Positions 23,998 through 32,330 of a stretch of DNA of 64,000 nt are shown one piece after another. The position numbers and the translations under genes are program-made. A model generated the notes under the pieces. That model made no database searches and was not told the DNA's origin. It worked only from the letters and a program-made list of their open reading frames with translations. Each line of letters begins with the position of its first letter. Position 1 is the stretch's first letter. Source of the stretch: an uncultured Collinsella sp. (GTDB lineage Bacteria > Actinomycetota > Coriobacteriia > Coriobacteriales > Coriobacteriaceae); NCBI GenBank assembly GCA_934630375.1, contig CAKTVQ010000004.1:31821-95820 (forward strand), written 5' to 3'.

Positions 23998-25110
23998 GTG
24001 GCGGTAAAAATCAAGCAGCGCAGCAAGCCGATGAAAGAGCAGCTCGCGGCGTCCGTAATCCTGACGGGCGCTTCGGCGCTGCGCATGATGCGCGCCGAGC
24101 GCCGGCAGATGGGCTACATCGGCTGGAAGGACCTCGAGCCCGAGGAGGAGCGCCGTGTGCTGCGCACATCATCGCCCTCGGCCGAGGACATCTATCTTCC
24201 CGACCTGGTGAGGATCGGGGCCAAAAGCGGCGAGGTGCAAGAAGACTTGTGCCTGCTAGTGGGGTCTGCGGCGCAGCGCCGTCGCATGCCTGGTGTAAGT
24301 TGGTCTGTCTGCTCCGCGGGGTTGCCGGCCTGCTCGATTCTAGAGGTAGAGCCGGGGGTATACAGTCTGTCTCCCGAGGCCCTCTGCGTTGCCGTCGAGC
24401 GCGAAGTCGGCTGTATCCAAGCATTTGCCCTGGCCCAGGAGCTATGCTCCAAGATTTCCCTCAGCGATCGCGGCAAGTTTCTGCCTCCCTACAGCTCGCC
24501 TGTTGCGAACAAACTTGCAAAGGACAAGGACCAGCCACCAGACGTGGGTTACTTCGAAGTCGAACCGGTGCTGACGCCCGAACGGCTGATGGACTATCTC
24601 GCGGTATGCAAGGGGAGTGCGGCCAAACAACTGCGGCGTTTGTGTCCGTATCTGTCGGAAAACCTGCGCTCACCCATGGAGTGCATCATGCTCGCCATGT
24701 TTTCACTTCCGTTTTCCTATGGCGGATTTTCCTGTGGTCCTTTTAAGACCGACTACAAAATCGAGTTCAACGATCGTGCGCAGGCAATCTCGGGAATGCC
24801 CCATGCGATTTGCGATGCGTACCAGGAAGCAGCCCGGTTTGACCTGGAATACAACGGTGAACAGGGCCATGGATCCCGAAGCGGACGCATCCACGACGAA
24901 AAGCGTAACACGGGCTTTCTAGCCATGGGGATCGAGGTCGCAACCGTCAACAACGAGATGCTTTGCGACATGGAAGCGATGGAAGCACTCGCATGGCGTA
25001 TCCATCAACGCATGGGCAAGCGGTACCAAAACCGCGTGGAGGCTCGTCGAAAGAAGCAAGATGTTCTGCTGAACACGCTCCGAGCGTGCTTTGGGCTTAA
25101 ACCAGCTTAG
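23998..25110 (+). CDS. Protein with C-terminal DUF559/PD-(D/E)XK-like domain
   Basis: About 370 residues. The C-terminal part has the layout of DUF559/Vsr-like nucleases: an SPME motif (NLRSPMECIMLAMFSLPF), then AARFDLEYNGEQGHG followed by HDEKRNTGFLAMGIEV; that is, an acidic residue, ExNGxQ.H, and HDxxRNxxLxxxGxxV spaced as in that family. The N-terminal half (TGASALRMMRAERRQ; EEERRVL) is unknown to me. In Actinobacteria similar proteins are often annotated as AbiEi-like or hypothetical. GTG 23998 is chosen (GGGGTGG just upstream); other GTGs at 23989 are possible. A MITE-like element follows immediately. Function unproven. Confidence 0.65.
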   Translation: MAVKIKQRSKPMKEQLAASVILTGASALRMMRAERRQMGYIGWKDLEPEEERRVLRTSSPSAEDIYLPDLVRIGAKSGEVQEDLCLLVGSAAQRRRMPGVSWSVCSAGLPACSILEVEPGVYSLSPEALCVAVEREVGCIQAFALAQELCSKISLSDRGKFLPPYSSPVANKLAKDKDQPPDVGYFEVEPVLTPERLMDYLAVCKGSAAKQLRRLCPYLSENLRSPMECIMLAMFSLPFSYGGFSCGPFKTDYKIEFNDRAQAISGMPHAICDAYQEAARFDLEYNGEQGHGSRSGRIHDEKRNTGFLAMGIEVATVNNEMLCDMEAMEALAWRIHQRMGKRYQNRVEARRKKQDVLLNTLRACFGLKPA

Positions 25111-25145
25111 TTGTATGGCTTCAAAGGGGGTTCGTTCAGGGGCTC

Positions 25146-25362
25146 TGTGCAAAAAATGGCAAATATGAGTACTGCTACTAGATTAGTAGCAGCAAAATCA
25201 CTGTTTATCGAACTGGGAACGGTCAAATAATGGAAAGATAATAAACAAATGTGGAGTATCTTGGCGCCAAATAGACTGTGCGGAGCTCAAAAAAGGCTTG
25301 CAAGGCTGAATAACGCTGCTACTAAATCGGTAACAGTACTCATATTTGATGTTTTTTGCACA
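25146..25362. repeat. MITE-like element with 48-bp terminal inverted repeats
   Basis: Left arm 25146-25193 and right arm 25315-25362 are complementary at 40 of 48 positions; both start TGTGCAAAAAA at the outer ends and carry CAAATATGAGTACTG. The left arm also folds on itself (CTGCTACTA gat TAGTAGCAG). The element is 217 bp, AT-rich against its surroundings and has no credible ORF. No clear target-site duplication could be assigned by eye. Confidence 0.75.
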
Positions 25363-25363
25363 C

Positions 25364-25411
25364 GGCACCCGGGAACGGGTGCCCCGGAGCTCCCCGTAGG
25401 GGAGCTCCGGG
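25364..25411 (+). terminator. Two adjacent hairpins, terminator-like without T run
   Basis: GGCACCC-GGGAAC-GGGTGCC (25364-25383) is followed by a perfect 13-bp stem CCCGGAGCTCCCC / GGGGAGCTCCGGG (25383-25411) with a 3-nt loop. No U tract follows. Confidence 0.5.
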
Positions 25412-25483
25412 CTTCACAGGGGCACGAATAGCCCACTCCGACCTGCGAAATCTGTACTCGCGATGCGAATGACGCCCCTAACC

Positions 25484-25512
25484 TTAAACTTTAGCTTGAA
25501 CTTAGCTATAAT
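25484..25512 (+). promoter_or_regulatory. Sigma-70-type promoter for the binding-protein gene
   Basis: TTAAAC (25484-25489), 17-nt spacer, TATAAT (25507-25512), a consensus -10. Transcription would begin near 25519, about 325 nt before the assigned start codon. Confidence 0.75.
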
Positions 25513-25518
25513 GCGCTA

Positions 25519-25843
25519 CGTTCCTACCAGGCTGTGGTTGCGGACGGACGAAATGCCCGTCCTAGTCCAAGACAGACGCGGTCAAAGGGATCCACGTAAG
25601 CGACCGCGTGCGCGCGGCGCGATCATGGCGCGTCCTAGATGTAAGCCGCACCGTCCGTTCTACTTTCTTTGGGGCAATACCGCCTCGCGGGCGAGCGGGC
25701 CAGTCGTGAAGGTGGCTGCGGCCTCCCGAGCAAACACCCCGGTGCGCAAGTGTGGGGTCAAATACCAGGTCAGCTGGTGGGAACAATCTGATATTCCGCG
25801 CAACGCACGGATCGTATACGACACAGAAGGCAGGGTAGTGGAC
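25519..25843 (+). other. Long untranslated leader, possible structured RNA
   Basis: About 325 nt lie between the predicted transcription start and the lipoprotein start. The frame stays open by chance, but the encoded residues look non-protein-like (Arg/Pro-rich, no domain) and the lipoprotein signal peptide begins only at 25844. The segment has stem potential, for example ACGCGGTC (25573-25580 region) with GACCGCGT (about 25601-25608). I could not match it to a known riboswitch, 6S, SRP, tmRNA or RNase P RNA by its conserved cores. Confidence 0.35.
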
Positions 25844-26854
25844 ATGGTGAGGGGCAGCTTGATGCACGCGGCTCGGTTAGGTGCTGGGACCGCAGCGGTC
25901 ATCGCCGTTTTGGGCCTGAGCGGATGCGCGTTCAACCCGCTGTCTACGTTCACGACTCCCACGATCGACCAGATCGAGTACGAGACCGTCACGCCCACGG
26001 TGTCGGATGATGCCCTGGTCACTCCCGGTACCCTGACGGTCGCCCTCGATACCTCCGATGCGCCGCAGGCCATGCAGGGCGCTGACGGCGAGCTCACGGG
26101 GTATGCAGTCGACGCTGCCCGCGCCCTCGCAAGCCGCATGGGCCTTAAGGTCGCCTTTGTCGATGCGTCCTCGGCAGGTTCCGCGCTCGGCGACAAAAAG
26201 GCTGATATCTTTATCGGCGAGATCAACTCCACGGACGGGGACGTTAGCTCGCTCGGCACCTGCCTGTACGATGCCGCTTCTGTGTTCGGTAGAACCAGCG
26301 ATGGTGGGTCGCTAAACGTTTCCACCGATACCCTTAACACGTCTACTCTGGGTGTCCAGATGTCCTCGGCCTCGCAGGAGGCGCTTGCTAAGCAGAGCAT
26401 CACCGCCAACCAAAAGACCTACCCCAACATCAACGAGTGCTTTGAGGCGCTCGAGTCCGGCGAAGTCGACTATGTGATCTGCGACTCCACGGCCGGCGGC
26501 TACCTTGCACGCCTGATGAGCGAGATCTCCTATGTCGGTGCGCTCGAGGCGCCCTCGACGCTTGGTGTTGCGGGCGCCTCGTCCAATGACGAACTGTGTC
26601 GTGCCGTGAGCGATGCCCTCGACGGCATCACGGTCGACGGTACGCTCGAGGCGGTCCACTGCGTCTGGTATGGCACGATGCCCTACGACCTCACCACTAA
26701 GACAGTATCTGGTGTCAACCTTCAGTCGTCTGGCTCCGCATCCTCCGGCAGCGAGTCCTCCGATTCCAACAATGAGACCGCATCCTCCGAAGACAAATCG
26801 TCCAGCCAGGAAGACACCATCACCGACGACGACATTAACAAGCTTAATAGCTAG
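25844..26854 (+). CDS. Amino-acid-type ABC transporter substrate-binding lipoprotein (family 3)
   Basis: Exported lipoprotein: MVRGSLMHAARLGAGTAAVI then VLGLSGC, a signal peptide with lipobox Cys at about residue 28. The mature part has the family-3 solute-binding (SBP_bac_3) pattern: GTLTVALDTSDAPQAM, GYAVDAARALASRMGLKVAFVDA, KKADIFIGEINST, and CFEALESGEVDYVICDS. A Ser/Glu/Asp-rich tail of about 50 residues ends the protein. Start 25844 is given; ATG 25862 with GAGGGG upstream is an equally possible start. No permease or ATPase gene is adjacent, so it is an orphan binding protein here and the ligand is unknown. Terminator at 26921. Confidence 0.82.
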   Translation: MVRGSLMHAARLGAGTAAVIAVLGLSGCAFNPLSTFTTPTIDQIEYETVTPTVSDDALVTPGTLTVALDTSDAPQAMQGADGELTGYAVDAARALASRMGLKVAFVDASSAGSALGDKKADIFIGEINSTDGDVSSLGTCLYDAASVFGRTSDGGSLNVSTDTLNTSTLGVQMSSASQEALAKQSITANQKTYPNINECFEALESGEVDYVICDSTAGGYLARLMSEISYVGALEAPSTLGVAGASSNDELCRAVSDALDGITVDGTLEAVHCVWYGTMPYDLTTKTVSGVNLQSSGSASSGSESSDSNNETASSEDKSSSQEDTITDDDINKLNS

Positions 26855-26920
26855 TTATTGCTAGGGGTGGCGTCTCCTATGCGCTAGGAGAGACGCCTCT
26901 TCACGGTTTCAACACGCACT

Positions 26921-26953
26921 GCCGGGCTTCCCCAATAGGGGAGCCCGGCTTTT
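26921..26953 (+). terminator. Rho-independent terminator
   Basis: GCCGGGCTTCCCC pairs with GGGGAGCCCGGC over an AATA loop, then TTTTT. A weaker hairpin (GGCGTCTC...GAGACGCC, 26867-26896) precedes it. The rest of 26855-27171 holds only the hpf upstream region. Confidence 0.9.
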
Positions 26954-27171
26954 TCATCTCTATAAAACCATCAGGTCAAAGCCAATTTTCGGGACCAAAT
27001 ACAAAGTCGCCGGCTCCCTCCTATAGCGCACTTTGCCACAGAAAAGTGCGAGACTTCGGTATGCGGTATCAAGCAATCGTTATTCGGGTCTTTGGGAATC
27101 CGCGTGATTAAATGCACGGCAATGGGTACATAGCCAGTACAGTAAGTCCCCGAGGCAGATTGGAGCCACGT

Positions 27172-27756
27172 ATGGATATCAAGGTTTCTGGACGCAAGAC
27201 GACGGTAACCGATGCTCTGCGTGCGCATGTGGATGAGAAGATCGGCGAGGCGCTCAAGGTTTTCGATATCGAGCCCATGACGGTCGACGTTGTACTTCGC
27301 TATGAGAAGAACCCCTCGAACCCCAACCCGGCAATCGTCGAGGTCACGGTTCGCGCTCGCGGTTCTGTGATTCGCGTTGCCGAGCACGGTGCCGATATGT
27401 ACGCCGCCATCGACCTTTCCGCCGATAAGGTCACCCGTCAGCTGCGCAAGTTCAAGACCAAGGTCGTGGACAACCGTCAGGGTGGTGCCAGCGCCGCGGA
27501 CGTCGCGCCGGTTGAGCGCGTTGAGGATCTGGCCGATCTGCTGCTGCCCGAGGAGGAGGACGACCTGCTCGTCCGCGAGAAGGTCATCGACGTCACCCCG
27601 ATGACTGAGGAGCAGGCGCTGGTGCAGACCGATCTGCTGGGCCACGACTTCTACGTGTTCGAGAACTCGACGACTGGCCTCATCAATGTGGTGTATCACC
27701 GTAAGAATGGTGGATATGGCATCATCAAGCCCCGTATCGAAACACTTGACGAGTAA
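27172..27756 (+). CDS. hpf: Ribosome hibernation promoting factor, long form
   Basis: Binds the 30S subunit and drives 100S ribosome dimers in stationary phase or stress. The N-terminal domain (MDIKVSGRKTTVTDALRAHV; VDVVLRYEKNPSNPNPAIVEVTV; AAIDLSADKVTRQLRKFKTK) is the S30AE fold; after a linker, the C-terminal dimerisation domain (VREKVIDVTPMTEEQALVQ; LGHDFYVFENSTTGLINVVYHRKNGGYGIIKP) marks the long form. 194 residues. ATG 27172 follows TTGGAG and begins the homology, which rules out the longer frame start. Confidence 0.95.
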   Translation: MDIKVSGRKTTVTDALRAHVDEKIGEALKVFDIEPMTVDVVLRYEKNPSNPNPAIVEVTVRARGSVIRVAEHGADMYAAIDLSADKVTRQLRKFKTKVVDNRQGGASAADVAPVERVEDLADLLLPEEEDDLLVREKVIDVTPMTEEQALVQTDLLGHDFYVFENSTTGLINVVYHRKNGGYGIIKPRIETLDE

Positions 27757-27785
27757 AATACGTTAACTTGCATGAGTTAACGGCT

Positions 27786-27817
27786 GGCGGCCATCCCATG
27801 CGGGTGGCCGCCTTTTT
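27786..27817 (+). terminator. Rho-independent terminator after hpf
   Basis: GGCGGCCA pairs with TGGCCGCC around an 11-nt loop, then T5. Confidence 0.88.
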
Positions 27818-27835
27818 ACGTAAGGAGTCGCTTTG

Positions 27836-28789
27836 ATGGACAAGGCTGCATCCGCCGGCCATTCTGACCGCTGCCGCATCGTCGTCGATACCTGCTGCGA
27901 CTTTAGCCCCGAGGTCGCCGCGAACCTCGATGTCGATATCTTGGGCTTCCCCTTCATCATCGATGGCGAGGAGCGCACGGACGACATCTGGTCGAGCATC
28001 ACGCCCAAGGAGTTCTACGACCGCATGCGCGCCGGCGCCCGCGTGTCCACCTCGGCTGTGTCGCTCGGTCGCTATATCGAGTTCTTTACCGAGTGCGCCA
28101 AAGAGGGCACACCCACGGTCTACCTGTGCTTTACCTCGGCGCTGTCGTCGAGCTACAACTCCGCGTGCCAGGCGGCAGATGCCGTGCGCGCCGAGTATCC
28201 CAACTTTGAGCTCTACGTGGTGGACAACGCCCTGCCCTGCGCGACCGGCGAGCTGCTGGCGCTCGAGGCTGTCCGTCAGCGCTCGGCGGGGCTCACCGCC
28301 AAGCAGCTGGTCGAATGGGCAAACGAGGCCAAGACCTACGTCCACGGCTACTTTACGCTCGAGAGCTTCGACGCGCTGGCTGCCGGCGGCCGCATCCCGC
28401 CCGCGGCGGCGCAGCTCACGGCAAAGCTCGACGTCAAGCCCGAGCTGTCCTATGACCTGGCCGGCTCGCTGTCGCTAATCGGCGTCAACCGCGGCCGTAA
28501 GAAGGCGCTCAAGTCCATCCTCAAGTCGTTCCGCGAGAACTACGTGCCCGATCGCACCATGCCCATCGCCATCATGACGGCCGATGCCGAGAAGGACGGC
28601 GATTGGCTCGAGGCCGCCATCCGCAAGGAGGAAGGCTGCGCCGACGTCACCATCATCCGCAGCTCCGTGGGCCCCACCATTGGCTCGCACGTGGGTCCCG
28701 GCATGGTGGCCTGCGCGTTTTGGGGCAAGAACCGCGCTGACAAGGCGTCGCTTTCCGACCGCATCGCCCGCCGCGTGCGCGGTCAGTAG
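27836..28789 (+). CDS. DegV-family fatty-acid-binding protein
   Basis: DegV proteins bind a fatty acid between two domains; some (FakB) hand it to the fatty acid kinase FakA for phosphorylation. Visible: IVVDTCCDFSPEVAANLDVDILGFPFIIDGEE, a TSAVS loop, CFTSALSSSYNSA, VVDNALPCATGE, and the GAGGR-like segment ALAAGGRIPPAAAQL. 318 residues, larger than FakB (about 280). ATG 27836 with AAGGAG 8 nt upstream is preferred over TTG 27833. No fakA is nearby. Confidence 0.88.
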   Translation: MDKAASAGHSDRCRIVVDTCCDFSPEVAANLDVDILGFPFIIDGEERTDDIWSSITPKEFYDRMRAGARVSTSAVSLGRYIEFFTECAKEGTPTVYLCFTSALSSSYNSACQAADAVRAEYPNFELYVVDNALPCATGELLALEAVRQRSAGLTAKQLVEWANEAKTYVHGYFTLESFDALAAGGRIPPAAAQLTAKLDVKPELSYDLAGSLSLIGVNRGRKKALKSILKSFRENYVPDRTMPIAIMTADAEKDGDWLEAAIRKEEGCADVTIIRSSVGPTIGSHVGPGMVACAFWGKNRADKASLSDRIARRVRGQ

Positions 28790-28887
28790 GCAAGTAACGC
28801 GGCCGTAATCGATCCCAACTCACAGCCCAAACGCTGGCACCGAGTATTCAACCTGGTAACAACACCCAACCCAAAAGGAAAGGTTTC

Positions 28888-29967
28888 ATGGCAAACAAGC
28901 TCTCCGTCGCATTCATCGGCACCGGAATCATGGGTGCCCCCATCGCCGGCCACATCCTGGATGCCGGCTATCCCGTCACGGTCAACAACCGTACCAAGTC
29001 CAAGGCCGCCGCGCTTATCGAGCGCGGTGCCGTTTGGGCCGATACGCCGGCCGACGCCGTGGCGAACGCCGATGTCGTCTTTACCATGGTGGGCTATCCC
29101 TCCGAGGTCGAGGAGCTCTACCTGGCGGGCGACGGCCTGCTCGCGTGCACCAAGCCGGGCGCGGTGCTGATCGACCTCACCACGAGCTCCCCCGAGCTGG
29201 CGCGCGACATTGCCGAGGCCGCCCAGGTTTCCGGCCGCATGGCGTTTGACTGCCCCGTCACCGGCGGCGAGTCTGGTGCTATCGCCGGCACGCTCACGGC
29301 TATCGTGGGCGCCACCGAGAACGATATCGCCCCGGTCCGCGACATCCTTGCCACCTTTGCGGCCAACATCTGCTGCTTCGACGGTGCCGGCAAGGGCCAG
29401 GCTGCCAAGCTCGCCAACCAGGTGTCGCTGGGCGCCTGCATGGTCGGCATGGCAGACGCCATGGCATTTGCCGAGCTGAGCGGCCTTGATTTGGAGAAGA
29501 CCCGTCAGATGATCTTGGGCGGCACCGGCAAGTCCGGCGCCATGGAGAGTCTGGCTCCCAAGGCGCTCGACGGCGATTACAAGCCCGGCTTTATGGTCGA
29601 GCACTTCATTAAGGACCTGCGTCTGGCGCTCGCTTACGCCGACGACCGCGAGCTCGCGCTGCCCGGTGCCGACGTGGCCTTTACGCTCTACGACATGCTC
29701 GACGCCATCGGTGGCGCCAAGCTGGGCACCCAGGCCATCACGGTGCTCTACAAGGAGGAGGCCGACGCCATCGCCGCCGGTCTGGACTGGTCGCAGTATC
29801 GCCCCGAGGAGCACGGCGCTCACGAGGACGGCTGCGGTTGCGGCGAGCACGGCGACGACCACGAGTGCGGTTGCGGCCACCACCACGGCGAGGATCACGA
29901 GTGCTGCGGCGGCCACGGCCACGATGACGGCCACGAGTGCTGCTGCGGCCACCATCACGAGGAGTAG
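28888..29967 (+). CDS. Beta-hydroxyacid dehydrogenase (GarR/GlxR/HIBADH type) with His/Cys-rich tail
   Basis: NAD(P)-dependent dehydrogenase of the 3-hydroxyisobutyrate / tartronate semialdehyde reductase family. Rossmann motif FIGTGIMGAPIAGHILDAGY, substrate loop FDCPVTGGESGAIAGTL, catalytic Lys in GKGQAAKLANQVSLGACM, and the HFIKDLRLAL segment near the C terminus of the enzymatic part. The core ends near residue 306; the last 53 residues contain 14 His and 9 Cys plus 16 acidic residues (for example CGCGEHGDDHECGCGHHH), absent from the normal ~295-residue family. This looks like a metal-binding tail. The next gene's ribosome-binding site lies inside the tail's last codons. Substrate unknown. 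Confidence 0.88.
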   Translation: MANKLSVAFIGTGIMGAPIAGHILDAGYPVTVNNRTKSKAAALIERGAVWADTPADAVANADVVFTMVGYPSEVEELYLAGDGLLACTKPGAVLIDLTTSSPELARDIAEAAQVSGRMAFDCPVTGGESGAIAGTLTAIVGATENDIAPVRDILATFAANICCFDGAGKGQAAKLANQVSLGACMVGMADAMAFAELSGLDLEKTRQMILGGTGKSGAMESLAPKALDGDYKPGFMVEHFIKDLRLALAYADDRELALPGADVAFTLYDMLDAIGGAKLGTQAITVLYKEEADAIAAGLDWSQYRPEEHGAHEDGCGCGEHGDDHECGCGHHHGEDHECCGGHGHDDGHECCCGHHHEE

Positions 29968-29972
29968 CGCCC

Positions 29973-30401
29973 ATGAGCTGGACGTTCGTGGTGCTCGCGC
30001 TGGTGCTCTTTATCTTTGCGATCTACATTGGCTTTTTGTGCGGCCAGTGGGCCTGCGAAAAGCGCGTGATCACCAAGCGCGACTACTGGATCGCCAACTT
30101 TGCAGGTGCGGCGGCCGTCATCCTGCTGACCTGGGTGTTCTCGCTGTTCCCGTTGGTGCAGTTTGCGCCGATCGGCTGGCTTGGCGGTTTTATCGCCGGC
30201 CTTAAGATGAGCTTTGGCGAGTCCGTGGGCCCGTGGCGCAAGCATGACGAGGTCTTTAACGTCAACAAGTCCCATCGCACCGCCGCCGATGCGGGCAACG
30301 CCGAGGAGCGCCGTCGTGCGCGTCGCAATGGCGCTGCCGACCGACAGCTCATCTCGGTCACCGATGACAGCAAGGGTGCTGACAAGCACGCTAAGAAATA
30401 A
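29973..30401 (+). CDS. Small two-helix membrane protein, unknown function
   Basis: 142 residues. Two membrane helices (WTFVVLALVLFIFAIYIGFL and AGAAAVILLTWVFSLFPLVQF) flank a short basic loop KRVITKRDYW, followed by a Gly-rich segment and a charged C-terminal tail (EERRRARRNGAADRQ). No family recognised. ATG follows GAGGAG at 29960-29965. It is placed tightly between the dehydrogenase and the HEAT-like gene, likely in one operon running to icd. Confidence 0.75.
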   Translation: MSWTFVVLALVLFIFAIYIGFLCGQWACEKRVITKRDYWIANFAGAAAVILLTWVFSLFPLVQFAPIGWLGGFIAGLKMSFGESVGPWRKHDEVFNVNKSHRTAADAGNAEERRRARRNGAADRQLISVTDDSKGADKHAKK

Positions 30402-30413
30402 GAAGAGGTAACT

Positions 30414-31112
30414 ATGGCAGAAAACAAAGACGAACAGCTTACCGACGAGGAGCTGGCACAGCTTCAGCTGGCAGAGGAGAACGAGAATGCCGTCGACCGT
30501 CTGGTCCAGGAGCTCGGCTGCCCCACGCGCCGCATCCGCCAGTTTGCCGCCCGCGTGCTGCACCTGCTGGCCGAGCGCGACCCGCAGCGCGTCGTGCCCT
30601 GCGTGCCCGCGCTGATCGAGGCGCTCGACCGCCCCGAGGCTCAGACCCGCTGGGAGGCCCTCGATGCCCTGACGGCGCTCGCCACCACCTGCCCCGAGCA
30701 GATGGGCGACGCCTTTGAGGGTGCCGAGACCGCGCTGTTCGACGAGCTTTCCTCCACGCTGCGCTACGCCGCCTTCCGCCTGCTGTGCGTGTGGGGCGCC
30801 ACGAGCGTCGAGCGTTCGCGCGAGGCCTGGCCTATCCTGGACGAGGCCATCCAGTGCTACCACGGCGATCTTGAGTATCGCGACATGCTCGGTTGCCTGT
30901 ACGAGTTTGGCCAGGGCGAGATCGACGCCGAGGTCGCCGAGAAGCTCGCGCTGCGCCTTAAGTTCGACGCCGAGAACGGCAAGGGCAGCTATCTCAAGGC
31001 CCGCTCGAGCGAAATTTGCGAAATGCTTGTTAAACGTTTTGGCCTGGATCTCTCCAAAAAGAAGAAGCGTGCTAGCGTTAAAAAATCTGACGACGCCGAA
31101 GACGAGGAGTAA
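30414..31112 (+). CDS. HEAT-repeat-like protein
   Basis: 232 residues, cytoplasmic. Helical repeats resembling HEAT/PBS-lyase type occupy residues 25-130: LVQELGCPTRRIRQFAARVLHLLAE, VPCVPALIEALDRPEAQTRWEALDALTALA, and FDELSSTLRYAAFRLLCVWG. The rest is predicted helical with a Lys-rich then acidic end (KKKKRASVKKSDDAEDEE). Such proteins are scaffolds; a partner cannot be named. Its stop codon lies 6 nt before icd's ATG, implying co-transcription. Confidence 0.78.
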   Translation: MAENKDEQLTDEELAQLQLAEENENAVDRLVQELGCPTRRIRQFAARVLHLLAERDPQRVVPCVPALIEALDRPEAQTRWEALDALTALATTCPEQMGDAFEGAETALFDELSSTLRYAAFRLLCVWGATSVERSREAWPILDEAIQCYHGDLEYRDMLGCLYEFGQGEIDAEVAEKLALRLKFDAENGKGSYLKARSSEICEMLVKRFGLDLSKKKKRASVKKSDDAEDEE

Positions 31113-31118
31113 CAGATT

Positions 31119-32204
31119 ATGGCGCACGATGTAGTCCTGATTCCCGGTGACGGTATCGGTCCCGAGATTACGCAGGCCATGCGCCGCGTGGTCGAGGCCA
31201 CCGGTGTCCAGATCAACTGGAACGTCCAGGAGGCCGGTGCCGGCGTCATGGACGAGTTTGGCACGCCGCTGCCCCAGCACGTGCTCGATGCGGTCGCCGA
31301 GACCAAGGTTGCCATCAAGGGCCCCATCACCACGCCGGTCGGCACGGGCTTCCGCAGCGTCAACGTGGCCCTGCGCAAGCACTTTGACCTGTACGCCTGC
31401 GTGCGCCCCTGCCTGTCGCAGCCGGGCGACGGCTCGCGCTTCCGCGACGTCGACCTGGTCATCGTGCGCGAGAACACCGAGGACCTCTACGCCGGCATCG
31501 AGTTTGACGAGGGCGCTGCCGAGGTCGAGGAGCTCTCGCAGCTCGTTGAGCGCTCGGGCCAGAAGACCTTTGCTGCCGATTCCGCCATCTCGATCAAGCC
31601 GATCTCCATCGCCAAGAGCCGTCGCATTGTGGAGTATGCCTTTGAGTATGCCCGTCGCTGCGGCCGCAAAAAGGTGACGGCCGTGCACAAGGCTAACATC
31701 ATGAAGGCGACCGACGGCCTGTTCCTACGCGTTGCGCGCGAGGTGGCCGCCAACTATCCCGATATCGAGTTCAACGACAAGATTGTCGACGCCACCTGCA
31801 TGGGCCTGGTCCAGAACCCCAACGACTTCGATGTTCTGGTGCTGCCCAACCTGTACGGCGATATCGTGAGCGACCTGTGCGCCGGCCTGGTGGGCGGCTT
31901 AGGCATGGCCCCCGGCTCCAACATCGGTGCCGACTGCGCCATCTTCGAGGCAACGCACGGCTCCGCGCCCGATATCGCGGGCCAGGATATTGCCAACCCC
32001 ACGGCCGAGATCCTCTCTGCTGCGATGATGCTCGACCACCTGGGCGAGAACGATGCTGCCAACCGCATTCGTGCCGCCGTATCTGCCACGCTCGACGAGG
32101 GCGAGCAGGTTACCGGTGACGTACGTCGTGCCCAGACCGGCTCCGTTGAGGGCGCCGTGGGCACGCAGGCCTTTGCCGATGCCGTTATCGCGCACCTGGT
32201 CTAA
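31119..32204 (+). CDS. icd: Isocitrate/isopropylmalate dehydrogenase family, probably NAD+-isocitrate dehydrogenase
   Basis: Oxidative decarboxylase of the beta-decarboxylating dehydrogenase family. The substrate-specifying loop reads [18 protein letters not shown]: Ser and Asn at the isocitrate positions with the conserved Arg residues, as in NAD-type isocitrate dehydrogenases; isopropylmalate dehydrogenases differ there. [27 protein letters not shown]-like [12 protein letters not shown] and [18 protein letters not shown] are present. 361 residues. Homoisocitrate dehydrogenase is a less likely alternative. A terminator follows at 32264. Confidence 0.85.
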   Translation: MAHDVVLIPGDGIGPEITQAMRRVVEATGVQINWNVQEAGAGVMDEFGTPLPQHVLDAVAETKVAIKGPITTPVGTGFRSVNVALRKHFDLYACVRPCLSQPGDGSRFRDVDLVIVRENTEDLYAGIEFDEGAAEVEELSQLVERSGQKTFAADSAISIKPISIAKSRRIVEYAFEYARRCGRKKVTAVHKANIMKATDGLFLRVAREVAANYPDIEFNDKIVDATCMGLVQNPNDFDVLVLPNLYGDIVSDLCAGLVGGLGMAPGSNIGADCAIFEATHGSAPDIAGQDIANPTAEILSAAMMLDHLGENDAANRIRAAVSATLDEGEQVTGDVRRAQTGSVEGAVGTQAFADAVIAHLV

Positions 32205-32263
32205 GGTATGCACGCTGCAAACGCCTAAATAGTACTTAAGTGTTTGCGTATAACCTAAGAATC

Positions 32264-32292
32264 AATACGCCCGGCGCCTCGTCGGGCGTATT
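32264..32292 (+). terminator. Hairpin after icd
   Basis: AATACGCCCG pairs with CGGGCGTATT around a 9-nt loop. The tail is only partly T-rich. A second, weaker stem (GCAAAC...GTTTGC, 32216-32249) precedes it. Confidence 0.7.
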
Positions 32293-32330
32293 CTATTGGG
32301 GACTATGTTTCCTAACAAGGAGTAATCGAT

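Noticed and set aside
25690..25780. Possible 6S RNA (GCGAGCGGGCCAGTC resembles part of E. coli 6S) or SRP RNA (ACCAGGTCAG)
   Set aside because: Only short matches; the long central-bubble hairpin of 6S and the GGAAGGAAGC core of SRP RNA are missing.
25463..25843. 127-residue N-terminal extension of the binding lipoprotein
   Set aside because: A signal peptide with lipobox begins at 25844-25862; an extension before it would block export. The promoter at 25484-25512 also lies inside the extended frame.
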